DNA from: Rhyacichthys aspro
Taxonomy: Eukaryota; Chordata; Actinopteri; Gobiiformes; Rhyacichthyidae
Reading direction: 5' to 3'
Length of the DNA: 64,000 nucleotides
NCBI GenBank assembly: GCA_036850595.1
Contig: CM072159.1
Span: 29,497,612 to 29,561,611 of the forward strand
The notes under the pieces are model-generated. The model searched no databases, had not been told where the DNA came from, and saw only the letters and a list, made by a program, of their open reading frames with translations. How positions within the stretch are numbered: the stretch's first letter is position 1; each line of letters starts with the position of its first letter. A program made the position numbers and the translations under genes. Of the stretch, positions 43,471 through 56,480 are shown piece after piece.

Positions 43471-45374
43471 TATATAAATACTGCTTTAACTACATTATTT
43501 TCACTTCATTTATGATAAGTGAGATAAATTTTATCTTTAGTGAAATTAGAGATCATAAGCATTATGGATGTAGTGGATCTGCTGGTTCTTCCTCTTGAGT
43601 CTATTTTTCCTCTTAGTGTGTGCTGTAAACGACAAACGTGTAATGATCTCTAACTACAAGGCTTCTTTCTTTGAAATTTCATGTTGTTATTACATTGTTG
43701 AACCAGCTAAACGACACATATAATCCACTTCAGAATTAGTGTTAGAACACAGACTGACTTTGATGGACCCAGTGCTAGATAGAGGTGTTTAGTGGATAGT
43801 CGAGGCCAAATAATTAACTGGTCACACACATATAATAAAAATGATGGACCAATGGACTATGAAGCACATAAACTTGCAGTGGACTAGAAAAGACAGTTTT
43901 ATGGATCTTTATGTTGTGTTACACCGGCTGCTTATGGAGCAATGATCCTAATGGCCACTGAACTTCTAAAAGTGAGTCAAAAACAATGTTAAGAAATGAA
44001 TATAGGGTCTGGCTCAGTAAATTAGTCATGGGTTGTTCACACTGGATGCAAAAACAACCAAGACTATTTGTAAAAGTAAATTATATGTGAAGTCAATGCA
44101 CAGCTTTACAGTGAGTTATGTGTGAATGACACTGTATTCAGTCACAAATGAAATAATTAATACTGCAGACATTCATGCCCCAATGTACAATAACAAAATT
44201 AGGTCTTTAAATGACATACAACCAATGGACAGTAAATTTTGTTTTAAAAAAAATTGTAGCTTACAGTTAGTGGTTTCAAATTCATTTTGACACTATGTTG
44301 TTCCCCAAACTTCCTTGAGTTCAACAGTGTAGTGTTGCACTGAGCTTAGTTACAGCTGCAGCCTTGAACCTAACTTACTCACAGTTAGAACACAACCGGC
44401 AGATGACCTTAAACTAGAGTCTGGACGCAAAGCAAGTTTCACATGAAAATGATGCGAGTAAACACAAAATGCTCAACTTCATGCTAATAGAGCATTATTC
44501 ACGTTCAGTGTGAACAACCCATTGTATAAGAATAGTCCATCTACAAAACATTGCTTTTACTCTTTATATAAACTTTGAAAGTATGTGTCTGAAGCTAACA
44601 TAAATAATCTACATATGAAATGTTTAAACAGTAACAGTTAAAATATAGATGAGTTATTTTATCATATTTTGGAGCCAGCCCTCACTTTTACCCCTGATCA
44701 TTTACTCCACTATTTTATCTGAGTCCTGTATATGTTTTCACAAATCTAATTAAGGGGAGATCATTTTAATTTCCTTTAGAAGACCTTGCACACTAAGACC
44801 ATTTGAATTTTCATGGGACATTTCTTTCATGTAATTAATTTATTCTTAAAATATCTCATGATAAAAATGTATGTAAATGACTCGAATACTTCTGCACTGG
44901 GTTCCTCTGAATCCCCCGACCCTCTCCTCGCTGCATCCGTCAGAGAGACTCCTGGGATTTGTGCAAAACCAACACAAGCACAAAAATAAATTAAGAGATC
45001 AAAACCCATAGAGAGGAAATGAGTCAGTATTCCACACCATGTACAATACAATATCAGAGCAAATTAGCAGTTTTCAATGGCTTCCACTGACGACCATAGA
45101 TTTACAATGTTCAGTTGGCTGCAGACCAGTCCTCGATAAATTTCCTTTTTTCATTAATGGATCTGATAGACAGTGATTTGAATGAATATGAAATAAAAGC
45201 AGCTACAGAGGTGTGAACAAAAATAAAAAAAAAACTTGGGACTACAAGCCAGCAGTCATGAGAACAACAGCGTTTTGTTCACGTCCTACTAAAACTGCCA
45301 TTGTGATCACATTGTAAGTCCAATAAGCTTCTCTACAAAGGTACAACATATAAAACTGTTAAATATATAACTTT
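43471..45374. other. downstream flank of tafa5, no gene seen
   Basis: A+T-rich; no exon or repeat recognised. A possible distal poly(A) signal for tafa5 (AATAAA on the minus strand, near 44838-44843) lies here, so a longer 3'UTR is possible. Confidence 0.35.
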
Positions 45375-46173
45375 TTAGGGCCTTTCAAAATACATTTAAT
45401 GACATTTCTTTACTCTTTCTATCCAGACTCAACATCATTTAAACTCTCTGTAGATATTTATCATTTCTTTGATATGATTTCTTCAACTTCGAAGCCAACA
45501 ATCTGTCCCAACTGTCACTACTGATAAAAATGCAACTTTTTTGATACACAGTTATACGTATGTAGTACCTATATTTTCAGTTCCAAAATACAGTGGCGGG
45601 CGAAGTCTGACAAAAAGTCTGCAAAGTTTAAAAGTACTCCTTTGATTGCGTACGGTACGTCTGTGGATCCGACCACACGTATGTAAAGTTCTGTTTGCAT
45701 CGCACCACACAAAGTCAACGTGTCTCAGCCGCGTGGTCCGCACCGTTTCACGTCATGTCTCGGTGATTTATGTTCATTTTGCTCTTTGGTCTATAAAAAT
45801 ATGGGAGGTTTACTCCAGCAGAAGGCCTATTCACAGCAGAGAGCGCTCGGTAACTGCCTCAAAACGGTGGTCCCGCAATCAACACAATCCAATCTGAGCG
45901 AGGGTTCCCGTTGTGTCCACGATTCCAGTGAGGCGTAGCTGGGGATGTAAAGGTGTCCGATCGGCTGCTTGTGCGCACAGCGGGCGGAGGGTACGGAGAC
46001 GAGGCGGACGCGACGTGTTGACCCGACGACAGAGAGCGGGAGGGACCGGCCGGGACGGGTGAGAGGAAGGGTGGTGGTTTCAGTTTGTCCAGTCAGTGTC
46101 CAGGGGGGAGGTGACGGCTCCCTCAAACAACAGTCACTCCCTGGTGTTCCCGCCGCCGACTCTGTTATGACAC
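45375..46173 (-). CDS. tafa5: tafa5 terminal exon: Val-Ser-stop plus 3'UTR
   Basis: The acceptor TTCTGATCCGCAG is followed by GTG TCA TAA (46165-46173), supplying exactly the Val-Ser C-terminus expected after the Lys-Thr-Thr-Thr that ends the upstream exon; phases match (0/0). Only nine bases are coding. The remaining ~790 nt is 3'UTR: a GC-rich proximal part, then A+T-rich, ending at an ATTAAA signal (45395-45400). The stretches ATAGACCAAAGAGCAAAAT (around 45785-45803) and CATTAAATGTATTTTG resemble segments I remember from the human TAFA5 3'UTR, which would support the assignment, but this is from memory. The cleavage site is approximate. The 99-codon minus frame in this exon is UTR, not a protein. 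Confidence 0.8.
45395..45400 (-). terminator. tafa5: poly(A) signal ATTAAA for tafa5
   Basis: The common variant hexamer ATTAAA on the minus strand is followed by A+T-rich sequence suited to cleavage about 15-25 nt downstream. It ends a plausible 0.8 kb 3'UTR. Confidence 0.5.
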
Positions 46174-46617
46174 CTGCGGATCAGAACAGAGCAAACATCA
46201 GAGCCTTGTTCAGCACACATCTCTGTCTCTGGGTTTTGTTTTTGTTTTTTCTATATCTGCACAGATGTACGCTGTAATGGTACATTTTAGACAAAACAGC
46301 AATTATTGATCTATTCTGGTTTGTACCGAACTAATTCTACAAATGAAACTGTTCTGTAGAGGTTTGTCTGCTTCATTCAATGGACCACTTTAGCTACTCC
46401 CTGGATCCAAGACTAAAATCCAGACATTTGTAAACATGATGTTACCAGATGTGACTTCTAAACTATCTTAAACAATGTTGTAAAATTAAAATGAAATCCC
46501 AACATATGAGTCCTTTATGTTGTTCTTCGTAACGATCTTCGCCCAAAATTCACACCTCTAACATTTAGTAAAATCATTTGTCCTTATATTTAAATGACTA
46601 TTTAATGTTGGGAATCA

Positions 46618-46965
46618 CTTAAAACCAAGTGGCCCAAGTAGTTATCCAGCAGAGGGCGCCCTCTCTGTACAACTGTGCTGTACCAGAGCCATATTTGTTC
46701 ACAAGCAGAGACTATCCAAGCTGCAAATTTGAAAGAGAGAACATGTCATTTTACTGTATTTTGTACAAATACTACTCTACTTTGGTCCAGTGTATTGGCC
46801 TATTCTCTGTATTAGTTTGGTATAGCACGTCACTCACATAATCTTGTTCGATGTGTCACATTTACAATTAAACATTAAGTTATGTTGGAGGTTTCTGTCC
46901 AGTTGAGGGACTGTGTCAGTGAGAGCTCATTTCAAAGAACCATCAAAATGATTTTGACAATATGT
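46618..46965 (+). mobile_element. MITE family copy in tafa5 intron
   Basis: Blocks in family order: CTTAAAACCAAGTGGC, the CTCF-like motif, GTCCAGTGTATTGGCC, TCCAGTTGAGGGACTGTGTC and ACCATCAAAATGATTTTGAC. The 3' inverted terminus is lost. It lies antisense to tafa5. Confidence 0.7.
46646..46661 (+). promoter_or_regulatory. CTCF-like motif inside intronic MITE
   Basis: CCAGCAGAGGGCGCCC is a strong match to the CTCF core consensus. It lies about 0.5 kb upstream (in gene direction) of the tafa5 terminal exon. Confidence 0.5.
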
Positions 46966-47749
46966 AGCTGAGCAGGGCTGCTTTAATTTACACTTGTCTT
47001 ATGGACAAACCCTGCGCTGCCAAAATCCAAATTTAAACAATCTTAATACTTTCTCTTTATTATTTGAGTTGTTTTTTTGTTGTTTTGTTTTGTGAATGCT
47101 GGTGTGTTTCTGCAAAGAAAGTTGGATTTAGAAAAAAAAGACCATACAGTATATTTAATTGTTTATGAAGTGATAGATTTATCACTATCCTTTACAAAAA
47201 TGATTAATTGCTCATTTACATGCCCATTTACTTGATATAAACTCCCCCTGTTGGACAGGAGAAACTTTATATAAAATGGGGCAGTGTTTCTGTGGTTGTA
47301 CCTCCATCCAGTTACATCCAGGGGCAGTTTATTCTAGATGCACTGGTGGGAGACCCGACTAATTCTTTGTAAATTATTTGTAGATAAAAGAATTACAAAG
47401 GTTGGCCAGGGTCATTCATACAAACATACACAAGCTTTTTTTTACCTTTTAAGAAAGAAATACTTCAGACTTCCAAATTAAATGTTGGGCATAACCTGTT
47501 TTATGAGTCATACATTACACTTTCATTTTTTTGATGTTTTTGTAACAAAAGGCAACATGTCAAATCATTCCTCCCACTATTATTCTGTTCATGTTTTTCA
47601 TAAGAGCGACGGTATCAGTTAATTACAACAGCAACACAATGGAAATGTAAAAACCATGCTGCTTCCTTTGTCATAATCAAGTCAGACATTTAAAACTGTG
47701 CGGTAGGTTTATGCCAGTAACAAAATTCACAGCGCAGGGAGTAAAAAAC

Positions 47750-48130
47750 AATTAATCTAGCAGAGAAAGATCTGTGGGCCTCGTTGCCATCTGTCCCGCC
47801 ACAGTCTCACAGCCAACCGACGCCTTCCAGATCCGCCGCGCCACCGACTCGTAATAATCATCTCCTGGTGATTTCACACAACGCAAACCGCCATGAAACG
47901 GGCAGGTGTTGGACGGAGTACAAGCGCGTATCAGCCGCAACAGAATCTGACGCTGTGGGAATAATAAACATCTCAATGAGCTGGGCTTTATTAGAGCTAA
48001 TGTCACGGTTTTGTTAGAGTTGGCTGCGAAATGACCCAGGAGTATAACAGCTTTAAGCGCTGCCCAAACAGGTGTTTAACCCTAATGAAGCACAGTCACT
48101 CCACACCAGCCACAGACGAGGACACACTAC
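47750..48130. promoter_or_regulatory. candidate intronic conserved element
   Basis: A GC-richer island with CpGs in A+T-rich intron, repeat-free; frames on both strands are without splice context. Confidence 0.25.
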
Positions 48131-49789
48131 AACCAGGAAGACATTTAAAGAGATTCTGAAGTTTTTATGTGGCACATGCAATAGATTTACAATACAATTG
48201 AGTTGGTGAAGATTTTGAACACGTTTTAAACAAGTAACCGTAGTTTTCTTTTGTAGGGTAGAAGAAATTTGGTAATTAATGTAAAATAACTAAAACTCAG
48301 AAGATCTGTTCTTTATGGAGCTCGTGGGGATGAATAAGAAGACAAAAAACATGTTAAATTTGACTGAGAGTTACATTGAAAATTTGTGGGAAAAAAGGGA
48401 AAAGCAAATAAATAATTAACAATTAACCAGTTTTAGTTGAAGTTTTCTTCAGACAAAAAAGAAAAAGAAAATCGATTAAATCATTTGTTCAAGGTATTTC
48501 AATTCAAGTCCCTGTAAACAGTTCATGTCCAAAATGTATCCATCAAGTTTCAGACAAAAAAGCTGGTCTGATCTATGAGCTCACCAACATTTGAAATAAA
48601 ATCCAGAAAAAATCCCTGATCTGAAAACAAGGTCAAAACATAAAATCAGGTTAAGCTCAAAGTACATATTCAGTTACCAGTCACCACTAGTTTTTGGTTT
48701 TTTTTTACATTTAAATGGTAGTTGTTTAAATTAAAATTGATAATTGATAGTAATTCAATTGTTATAAATTAGTATTTGAAAACTGAAAACTGAAGCCAAT
48801 AAAATCAACAGTGAACTGTGGAAAAAGGGACTGCTATATGGTGATAAAACAGAGTTGGGAGTGCTTTTTTTACTTGTGAAAAATTTAATTCGCAACAAAA
48901 TCAATGTATTACTGTATAAAGGTAACATAGTCAGAGTTACTACCACATCAACATTTATAACAACAATACTAGTGTTCATTATTGTTCCACAGAAGTGTAA
49001 TAAGTGTTGCAGATACAAAAACTCATTATCTGCTAAAAATCAATCCCCTGAAGCATGCCTCCATGAGCCAATCTAATCATACAGTCCAATCTTACTGTAC
49101 ATCAGGGTAATTCAATGAGTAGGCCTGTATGTATATGGGATATCAAATGTAATAATAACCTATAGTTTTACACCAGTCACGTTATATACAACACAGAAAC
49201 AATGTTAAATGTTTCAGTGATTTCTTTACTTTTAATCACTATTATCATTAATTAACCTGTCTAATCTAATCCTGTTATTCCCCAAACCTGCCAGAGAAGC
49301 ACTGAAGACCTTTGGAGAGTTCAGTGCAGACGGTGACATTCACATTGAGCCACATCTCCCTCAACTCCACTTTTTTAATGTCTAAGTTCATGTGTTATAG
49401 ATCCACTTTTACAGCCGTGCATAGTTTAGTCCATTTTTTATGTTGAATCTTGTGAGGACTGGTCACAAAAATGGTGAAGAAACCTAAAAGTTAAATACTT
49501 TCTGCATGAACTGTATCCTTGAGTATTTGTTAGAATTAGCACTTACATTAGCCTACTTAGGACTGTTTTTTCCCTGCATTATACACTCAATGACAGATTG
49601 AATGTCCTCGAACAAAGAATTAAAGCACTTCTCGACTAGTTAGTATGTGCTACCACTTAAAAACACTTAACTATACCTTCAAATACAAAAGCACTGAGGT
49701 TGTTGTTTTACGTAACAAACACTATTATGTTAATTCAGTCTTCTCTCTTTGCACACAGATACAGCACGTCCTTTTTTCTTCGTAACACC

Positions 49790-50480
49790 CACACAGTTAC
49801 AAACGCTTCCCCATAAATCTCTCCCACAATCTCATCTTGGCGAAATGCAAGCCTTCTATTAAAACGAGGAAAGAATGTCAGATGAATATGAGATGAATTT
49901 GCCCTATGAATAAAATTCGCAGGCCCTGGGTGATTATTACTACCTTGGGTTTATCAGGGAACGGCCATATTACTCTATTTTACATCCTGTAACAGCGAGG
50001 GAATGTTTTATATGCAGGAGGAATATGGCCACGTGACGCAGGAGCAGCGTGGAAAAACATGGGAATGGACCGACTGTTCGAAATCTGAAGGTGTCAGAAA
50101 AACAGAGGAAAAATTATGGGCAGAATCATCTTTTATAACACAACATTCACTCAATACATATCGACATGTAGCTCGCAGCGTTCCGTCGGAAACAGGGCAG
50201 ACATTCGATTGGAGGGACATTATGCAGTGCTTCCTGTCTCCGGGGCGAGAATATAACGCGGTGATGAATAAATGGGAGAGCACACATTCAGATTGTTGTG
50301 TGAGTGTTGCATGTGCATCCAAGTGAAGGTGCGCACAGCTGCATCTGTCAGCGTAAAGACAACTACATCCACCACACGTACGCAGTCAGTCTACAGCTGT
50401 GAGCGTGACGACCGACGCATGAACACACGGCTCCCGCGTGACACACACATTTCCTCTCTGGCCTCAGTAAACATGCGAGG
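49790..50480. promoter_or_regulatory. candidate intronic conserved cluster
   Basis: Balanced-composition block with a CACGTG E-box in GAATATGGCCACGTGACGC and SRF/YY1-like CCATATTA words. Frames of 104-107 codons overlap on opposite strands and show no family. Confidence 0.3.
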
Positions 50481-51639
50481 AAATTGATTGGACTCACCAA
50501 GGTCGAGATTTAGAAGATTCAGAGCTCGATTGAATGTGTTTGTAAAGCATTTGTTATTTATTTTAGCGCTAAGTTTCCAAGCGGCTATCAGAGTCTTTTA
50601 TGTTCATTTATCTTTCTCGAGCACTGTCTATTAGTTTTACACAAAGGACACTCTGACCAAGGCTTTGATCAAACTGTACAACGTCTTAAAGTGGACTTAA
50701 CAGCTTTAGTTACCAACGTCAGCCAACTTCTAATGACTCGCGGTTTAATGTTTAATGCTGGGGGTTCCTGTTGTGTGTCGGAGCACGACTCTACACACGA
50801 GTCTCTCACATGAATATTCATAACTGTACTTGTAGGTTAGGAGAGCTCCACAGGTTAATAAGCGATGGGAAATCACTCATTACACGTAGAGAAGTCAGAT
50901 AACGCCCTGGAGCAGATGCTTAGATCAAAATACGTGCACATGTGTGAACGGGCCTCCAGACGCTAGCCCCCATTCCACATTAAGGGAGAGTTCAAAGCTC
51001 GCCGGGTGTTATGTCATTACGGAGGCCTTTCATACTGCATTTCTTCTGAACATCAAAGCAAACACTATCTGCATCTTACAATAAGATCATAAACCTAACA
51101 CTCAAGAGACAACATTAGGACACATTCAGCAGCACGCTCCAAGAAGGACGTTCAGATACTCGACTGTTTTAGACCAACACAGCATTTCTGAGAACGCAGT
51201 GTGGCGACATCAACGTGGATAAATAGACGCTATATTTATGTTAAAAGTATTCAAGGTAAGAGAGTTAGGGTTTTAACAAAATACTAGTCTTCTATTTTCT
51301 TAACTATAGACTGGATTTAAGATTCATTCATTGTCATTTCCCGAGGATCTGCAGACAAACAAAGTGCAAAAACTCAGTGCTAAATGAGACCCCTTCATTT
51401 TACCTTTTTCAAAATCAGTTTAATGTCAGCTTTATCTCCAGGCACCAGGTATTGGAGTGTGTATAAATGATGTACTGTATATCATGAAATACTGGGAGCA
51501 TGTAATATGAAAAAATCCTCTTGTCGTCTGCAGTATATTGAAACTTAATGCTTGAGTGCAGTTGTTATTTCCTGTATATTACAGGATCAAATGTTGTGAC
51601 AGTAAATAGACAATAATCTCCTAATGCACTCTGGGAGTT

Positions 51640-52060
51640 CAGAGCATGCATTTCTCCCTCGGTCTATTTATAGTTTCAAATCTGCTGAGGACTTGCTCCG
51701 ATCGTAACACACGCCATAAACTGACAGCATTGAGCGACAGAAGAGCCTGGTTTTGAGAAACTCTACGAGAACGGGCATTTTTACGACTTTGGCCTGTTCC
51801 TTTTTTACTACGCTCTACGTTAAATTTACTACACAGGCAACTCTCTATTTCCCAATCGGGCGTATTAATATCGGAGCCGGCCTGGCGCCTCGTTTTATAC
51901 CACTGCGCATCCAGACGCCATGTGACACAATGCTTTAAAGACAATATACAAGGCATGCCTGTAAAACAAGCTGAAAATAAAGCAATGTGTTTTCCTGGCA
52001 GAGCTGCACACATGGATTTTCTGTGGTTAAACACACGCCAGGGAGCTGCTGAGCTTATGG
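51640..52060. promoter_or_regulatory. candidate intronic conserved element
   Basis: Repeat-free block of moderate GC. A 131-codon minus frame spans it but has no splice context or known motif, so a non-coding element is the safer reading. Confidence 0.2.
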
Positions 52061-53225
52061 AAATATGAGACGCTAAATAAAGATATCAAACAAGCAGATG
52101 GTTCTTTCAATTGTGTCTGAATTTATGTTGGAAACATGTTGTGTGCAAGCTCCAGAGCCCAGAGTTAATGGGCTAAAATAATCGATTCACTTATTATGTG
52201 TTCACTCCAAGTCCTAGTTCACAGAAGTTGACGGAAAAATCTAACGTTTTTCTCAATGTTGTGACATAAAGTGACAGCTCAATTCATTCATGCCTATTGT
52301 TTCTCTGTAGGTCGTGTGTATCTGGATGTTTTCAGACCTCTGTCGACGAGGGAATAGGTCTCGCTTGCATCAAAACACCTCCATAAAAGAAGACGTAGGA
52401 CATAGTAGATAAGAAGAGTATGTTTTGTCATCAAAGTAAATGTGCAGTTTTGTATTGTTTTGTACAGTTTTGAACTTTCAAACCTTTATCTAGACCCTTT
52501 TATTAAATTGTGAGCTGGGAAACTGAGAATCTCTTCAGAAGACATCCTATATATATATGGTATTCTTTTGCCTAAGCATCACTTTAATAGTTTAATAGTT
52601 TATTTATAATGATAGCATTTGCTGACCATCTTTAAAATGGCCCGTGGTTTATAAACAGCAAAATGAATAAGCTTTCTCTCAAAGGTAGTGCAGTTTTAAC
52701 CAATCAGGATCTGGTTGGCTCTGATCTTATGACACAGATAACAAATTAAAATGAAAGGTTTGAAGGGGGCTCCATATACCTCCTGCAACTGTGTGGTGGC
52801 AGTAAATAAAACATGCTACAAATCATCAGACTACAGAGCATCACAAACACTGACTGACACTGTTTGTACTTCCACATGATTGTGTGATGTTGTTTTTGAT
52901 CAATTATTTCTGAGTGCTACTTCCAGATGGAAACATGTTCACAAACATCAATTGTTAAATGATAAATTAACAATGGGCTCCTTGTGACTGTGTTAAACCG
53001 TAGCCTGTTCCCACCTTGGATTCAAATAAATAATCTGGTAAAGTCTGCTGTCAACATAGATTTTTTTAATTTTTCTGAGATGGCGGCATCATTAATTTTA
53101 CAACAGAACGACTATAATTGGCCTAAAAGTTCATCTTAATGTCAGTTCTTAATGTTTTGTGAGTGTACCTTGGTGAGTGTACCTTGTCTCGGTGCTCTGG
53201 GCGCTTGCTGCCTGAGCGGGACCGG

Positions 53226-53330
53226 GGATGGGGCGGAGCTGTGATGGAGGTGGTGCTTGTGGTGGAGGTGAGGTGGTGGGATGGTGCAGGTGGTGGTGTT
53301 TCTAGTGGTGGTTGGTTTGTGGCTGTCTGT
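53226..53330 (+). repeat. GGT-rich low-complexity run
   Basis: Irregular GGTGG-rich sequence, which yields His/Pro/Thr-rich or Gly/Val-rich artefactual frames. Immediately before it GTGAGTGTACCTTG is present twice in tandem (about 53159-53186). Confidence 0.7.
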
Positions 53331-54559
53331 CAAGGGGTCATCAGTGCTGTCCATAGTGCAAGAGTGTCGAGGGGGACTCTTGTCTCGTCATAGTGCCTGA
53401 AGGGGAGAGAGGCAGAGGGGAGCCCAGTCATTATCAAACGTATTATTCAGATTTTATTCAACGTTTGTTTTTTTTAAATGTAGTTTCTGTGTTACAAGTC
53501 ACATCAACCACCACTAGTACAAACCGCTGTGTAGATCAGTGGTTTTCAAAGGAAGCACTGAGATTTATTTATTTATTTTAAGATGAACTAATCATTAAAA
53601 ATATAATTATAAAATGTAACCCTGCACCAATATCTGAAAGTTACACTACATTTTAAAGATAGTCTCTTAAAATAAAAAAAATCAGTGTGTCATTCCCAAT
53701 TACATATGTCCTGCTGGTCTGTGTTATAATATTAAATCATGTTATAACATTTATGTCCACATTCGCTATACCTTAAAGTAAAAAGACATGTTAAATAAGT
53801 CACAAGTACGAACTAATCAAATGTTTCACTTTAATTGGAGTGGAGCCTAAAGGAGCTGTCTCTTTAATGTAGCATCCTGCTGTGCTTTCGTGCATTTGAC
53901 ATTAAAGCCCTATAGGATCTCGGATCTGGAGTTGAAAAATACATCTCTGTTCATGTTTTTTTTTTCACAGATAACTCAAAGCCTTCAGTGTTCATTAGTG
54001 CCTCTCAGTGTGTGACTCAAACTATACATTTGTATTCCAAAAGGTTTTTATTCTGGTGAGTAAAATTATACTACTCTGCTTTTGCTGTTATTTAATATAA
54101 AAAGTCCACAATGTTTTGATGCTGCCAGAAACCTTTCACTCACTTCATTCACACAAAGAATTTTTAGATATCTATGTTTTGAACTTGTATTATCAGCTCA
54201 TCTGAAGAGGCTAAATATATAAATGCAATCCACTCCATTTTTTTTACAGGTAAATAAAGTACAACCTTCAAGTGGGTATCATCTAAGAAGCTTATTTTCT
54301 TTATATTATTTCATTTTATCTCTATTTTAACTTAAATTCTTGTCGTGTGTTGAGTGTTTTGTGACAAAGTAGTCTCCCTGGTAGTTTATTAAAGTTACTA
54401 AACCTTACACCAGCCTGCTTATATATAACGTTTTTGTATATCTAAGGATATTTTGCACATACTTTTGAATACACAGTGATAATAAACACAGATTTTATCC
54501 ACATATCATCCAATAGTTACTTTTCTGTCATTGTTTTTCTGCTAGTTTTACAGGAACCG

Positions 54560-55560
54560 CCTTTAGCTTCAGCACAGCTAATTGGTACCATTTGGAGCAC
54601 GCCCCACATTCCCTGTTTTACATTTTGCTCTTATTGTCGAGCCAAATGGACATGGATGACTCTTTGCCAGTGGCCAGTGTGGACATTTAGACCAGCGTTG
54701 GCAGCCACTCCTTCACTGGCCAGTAGAGGCTTCCCCTTCGAGTGGCACGGCTCACTTAGAAGATCAGTCCCTCAAGCTCTTGGGCTGTTTGTACCAACCT
54801 GGATAGACAGAGCCTCTCATTCTCCCTGTCTGTCCCTGTTGCCCCCGTCTCTTTGTTAACAGTCCCAGTGTCATTCCCACTTCCCCAAAATGAAGGAGTT
54901 CACGGGCTGGGAACTAGTGCTGACTTGGCTGCCTGCAGTATGGCTGGCAGAAAGAGCTAATGGTTAACTGTCTCTCTCCCCATCGGCCTGTCTGGGGTGG
55001 CCAAGCAGCTGTCTTCTTAGTGGTGATTCTGTTCGAGCCACCGTTGGACGTGGCTGCGGGGCCCAGAGGGATCAATTACCCGGGCCGGTACCGAGCAGAT
55101 CCGAGGGAGGGAGCGCAAACACAGTGGCGCGGGGTCCCGACAGATCCAAACACAAAAAGGACTTGAGAATGCGGGAGGGAAGCTTACAAAACCCAATCGA
55201 AAGGGCTTTTTTATCCGCGGCCGAGCACATGCTGTCACTGACGGATGTAGAAATGCGTAAATATCGTTGGTTCGAGGATCAGCTGCAGAAAACTGTGAAA
55301 GAGTTTAACAGTGTACTCTATGTCCTGGGTTGTCAGAGCCCCCTCCGTACTCGTGTCACTCCGTCACCATGTGTCAACCGAGCGTCCCCTTTCGTCACCT
55401 CTCCTCTCCACTGTGAAAAAGTCTTGATTACAGTAATCACAGTCTTCCTCTCAGCCGGGGCCACTCGCGCCCATTGCTCTCTGTTCACGTCCTAAATAGC
55501 CCAATCAGCAACAGTCTAATGGAACCTATCATTAAGAACGCGACAGAGAGTTAACATTTT
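54560..55560. promoter_or_regulatory. candidate intronic conserved cluster
   Basis: About 1 kb of GC-rich, repeat-free sequence, the strongest such block in this intron. Plus-strand frames of 127 and 123 codons lie in it, antisense to tafa5, without consistent splice sites or recognised domains. Confidence 0.3.
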
Positions 55561-55837
55561 GTTGCCATCTCTTCCCCTTCTGTCCATTTCAAATAGATTT
55601 TTGGAAAATTTGTGAAAAGACCAGCCCTAATGGTGATGGAAAGTGCGACTGATTCTAATAACCAGTTTGGAGAAATGTATTTTATTTTGTGAAAATTGAG
55701 GCAATATTTGAGCATTCATCATAAGAAGAGGTTCATCTTAAAAACTAGATCAGTTTATGGAGCGTTAGACCCAACAAACTAAAGTGTAAACTGAACACTT
55801 TCTAACAGTAAGTTTATATTTAACACACTTTAACTTA

Positions 55838-55866
55838 TATAAAATAAAATAAAATAAAATAAATAA
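55838..55866 (+). repeat. (AAAAT)n microsatellite
   Basis: Several AAAAT units followed by an A+T-rich tract. Confidence 0.9.
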
Positions 55867-56159
55867 TATTTTTTTTATTATTCAATTATTTGAAATATTG
55901 GATGGAAGTAAAAGCACTTTTAACATTATGTTGTCTGACACAATGTTGGGATTGAAACGATCACAAAAGAGGTTTGTTGCACACAAAGTTGTACAAAGTA
56001 TAGGCAACTTTGTGTAACGTATACAGTGCTCAACAATAAAATAAGGACAGAGTGTAAAAATTCTCCTGTTTTAAGTGTATTTTTTTCTACAATTAGTGGG
56101 TCACACACTGCTTATACTAAGGATTAATGTCATCTTAACCTAATTTGGAGCTGGCTTTG

Positions 56160-56480
56160 ATCCATGTTCCTGTCTTTCATTCACACTGGTCACAAAAGCA
56201 CGTAATGGCACATCTTCCTCGCCTCGATCGCTGCTGCTCCCTGCGTCGTCGCTCGGAGGGAGGTCACTGTCTGATTGTTTCAAGAGCCAGTTAAAATGGT
56301 GCTGTACAGTGCAGCGTCCCTCTGGAGACAGACAGAGACGAGCCTGCTCCGGGAAAGAGCGCTGGCGATGACCGCTGTGACAAAAGAAACAGTGTCCGAC
56401 TGTGCTAACTGTGATTTAAGTATATGCAAGTCCCTAAAGTGACACTTTCTGAGTTGGCTTAAGTGCAATAAAAGCACTCC
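56160..56480. promoter_or_regulatory. candidate intronic conserved element
   Basis: A short GC-rich island (CTCGATCGCTGCTGC, CGTCGTCGCTCGG) in A+T-rich intron; no coding support. Confidence 0.2.

Noticed and set aside
45827..46126. 99-codon minus frame
   Set aside because: It lies wholly in the tafa5 3'UTR after the TAA at 46165-46167; GC-rich UTR composition explains the open frame.
45969..46277. 102-codon plus frame
   Set aside because: It is antisense to the tafa5 3'UTR and crosses the acceptor; no splice sites or domain.
51639..52034. 131-codon minus frame in the tafa5 intron
   Set aside because: No splice sites consistent with tafa5 and no known domain; chance length is plausible.
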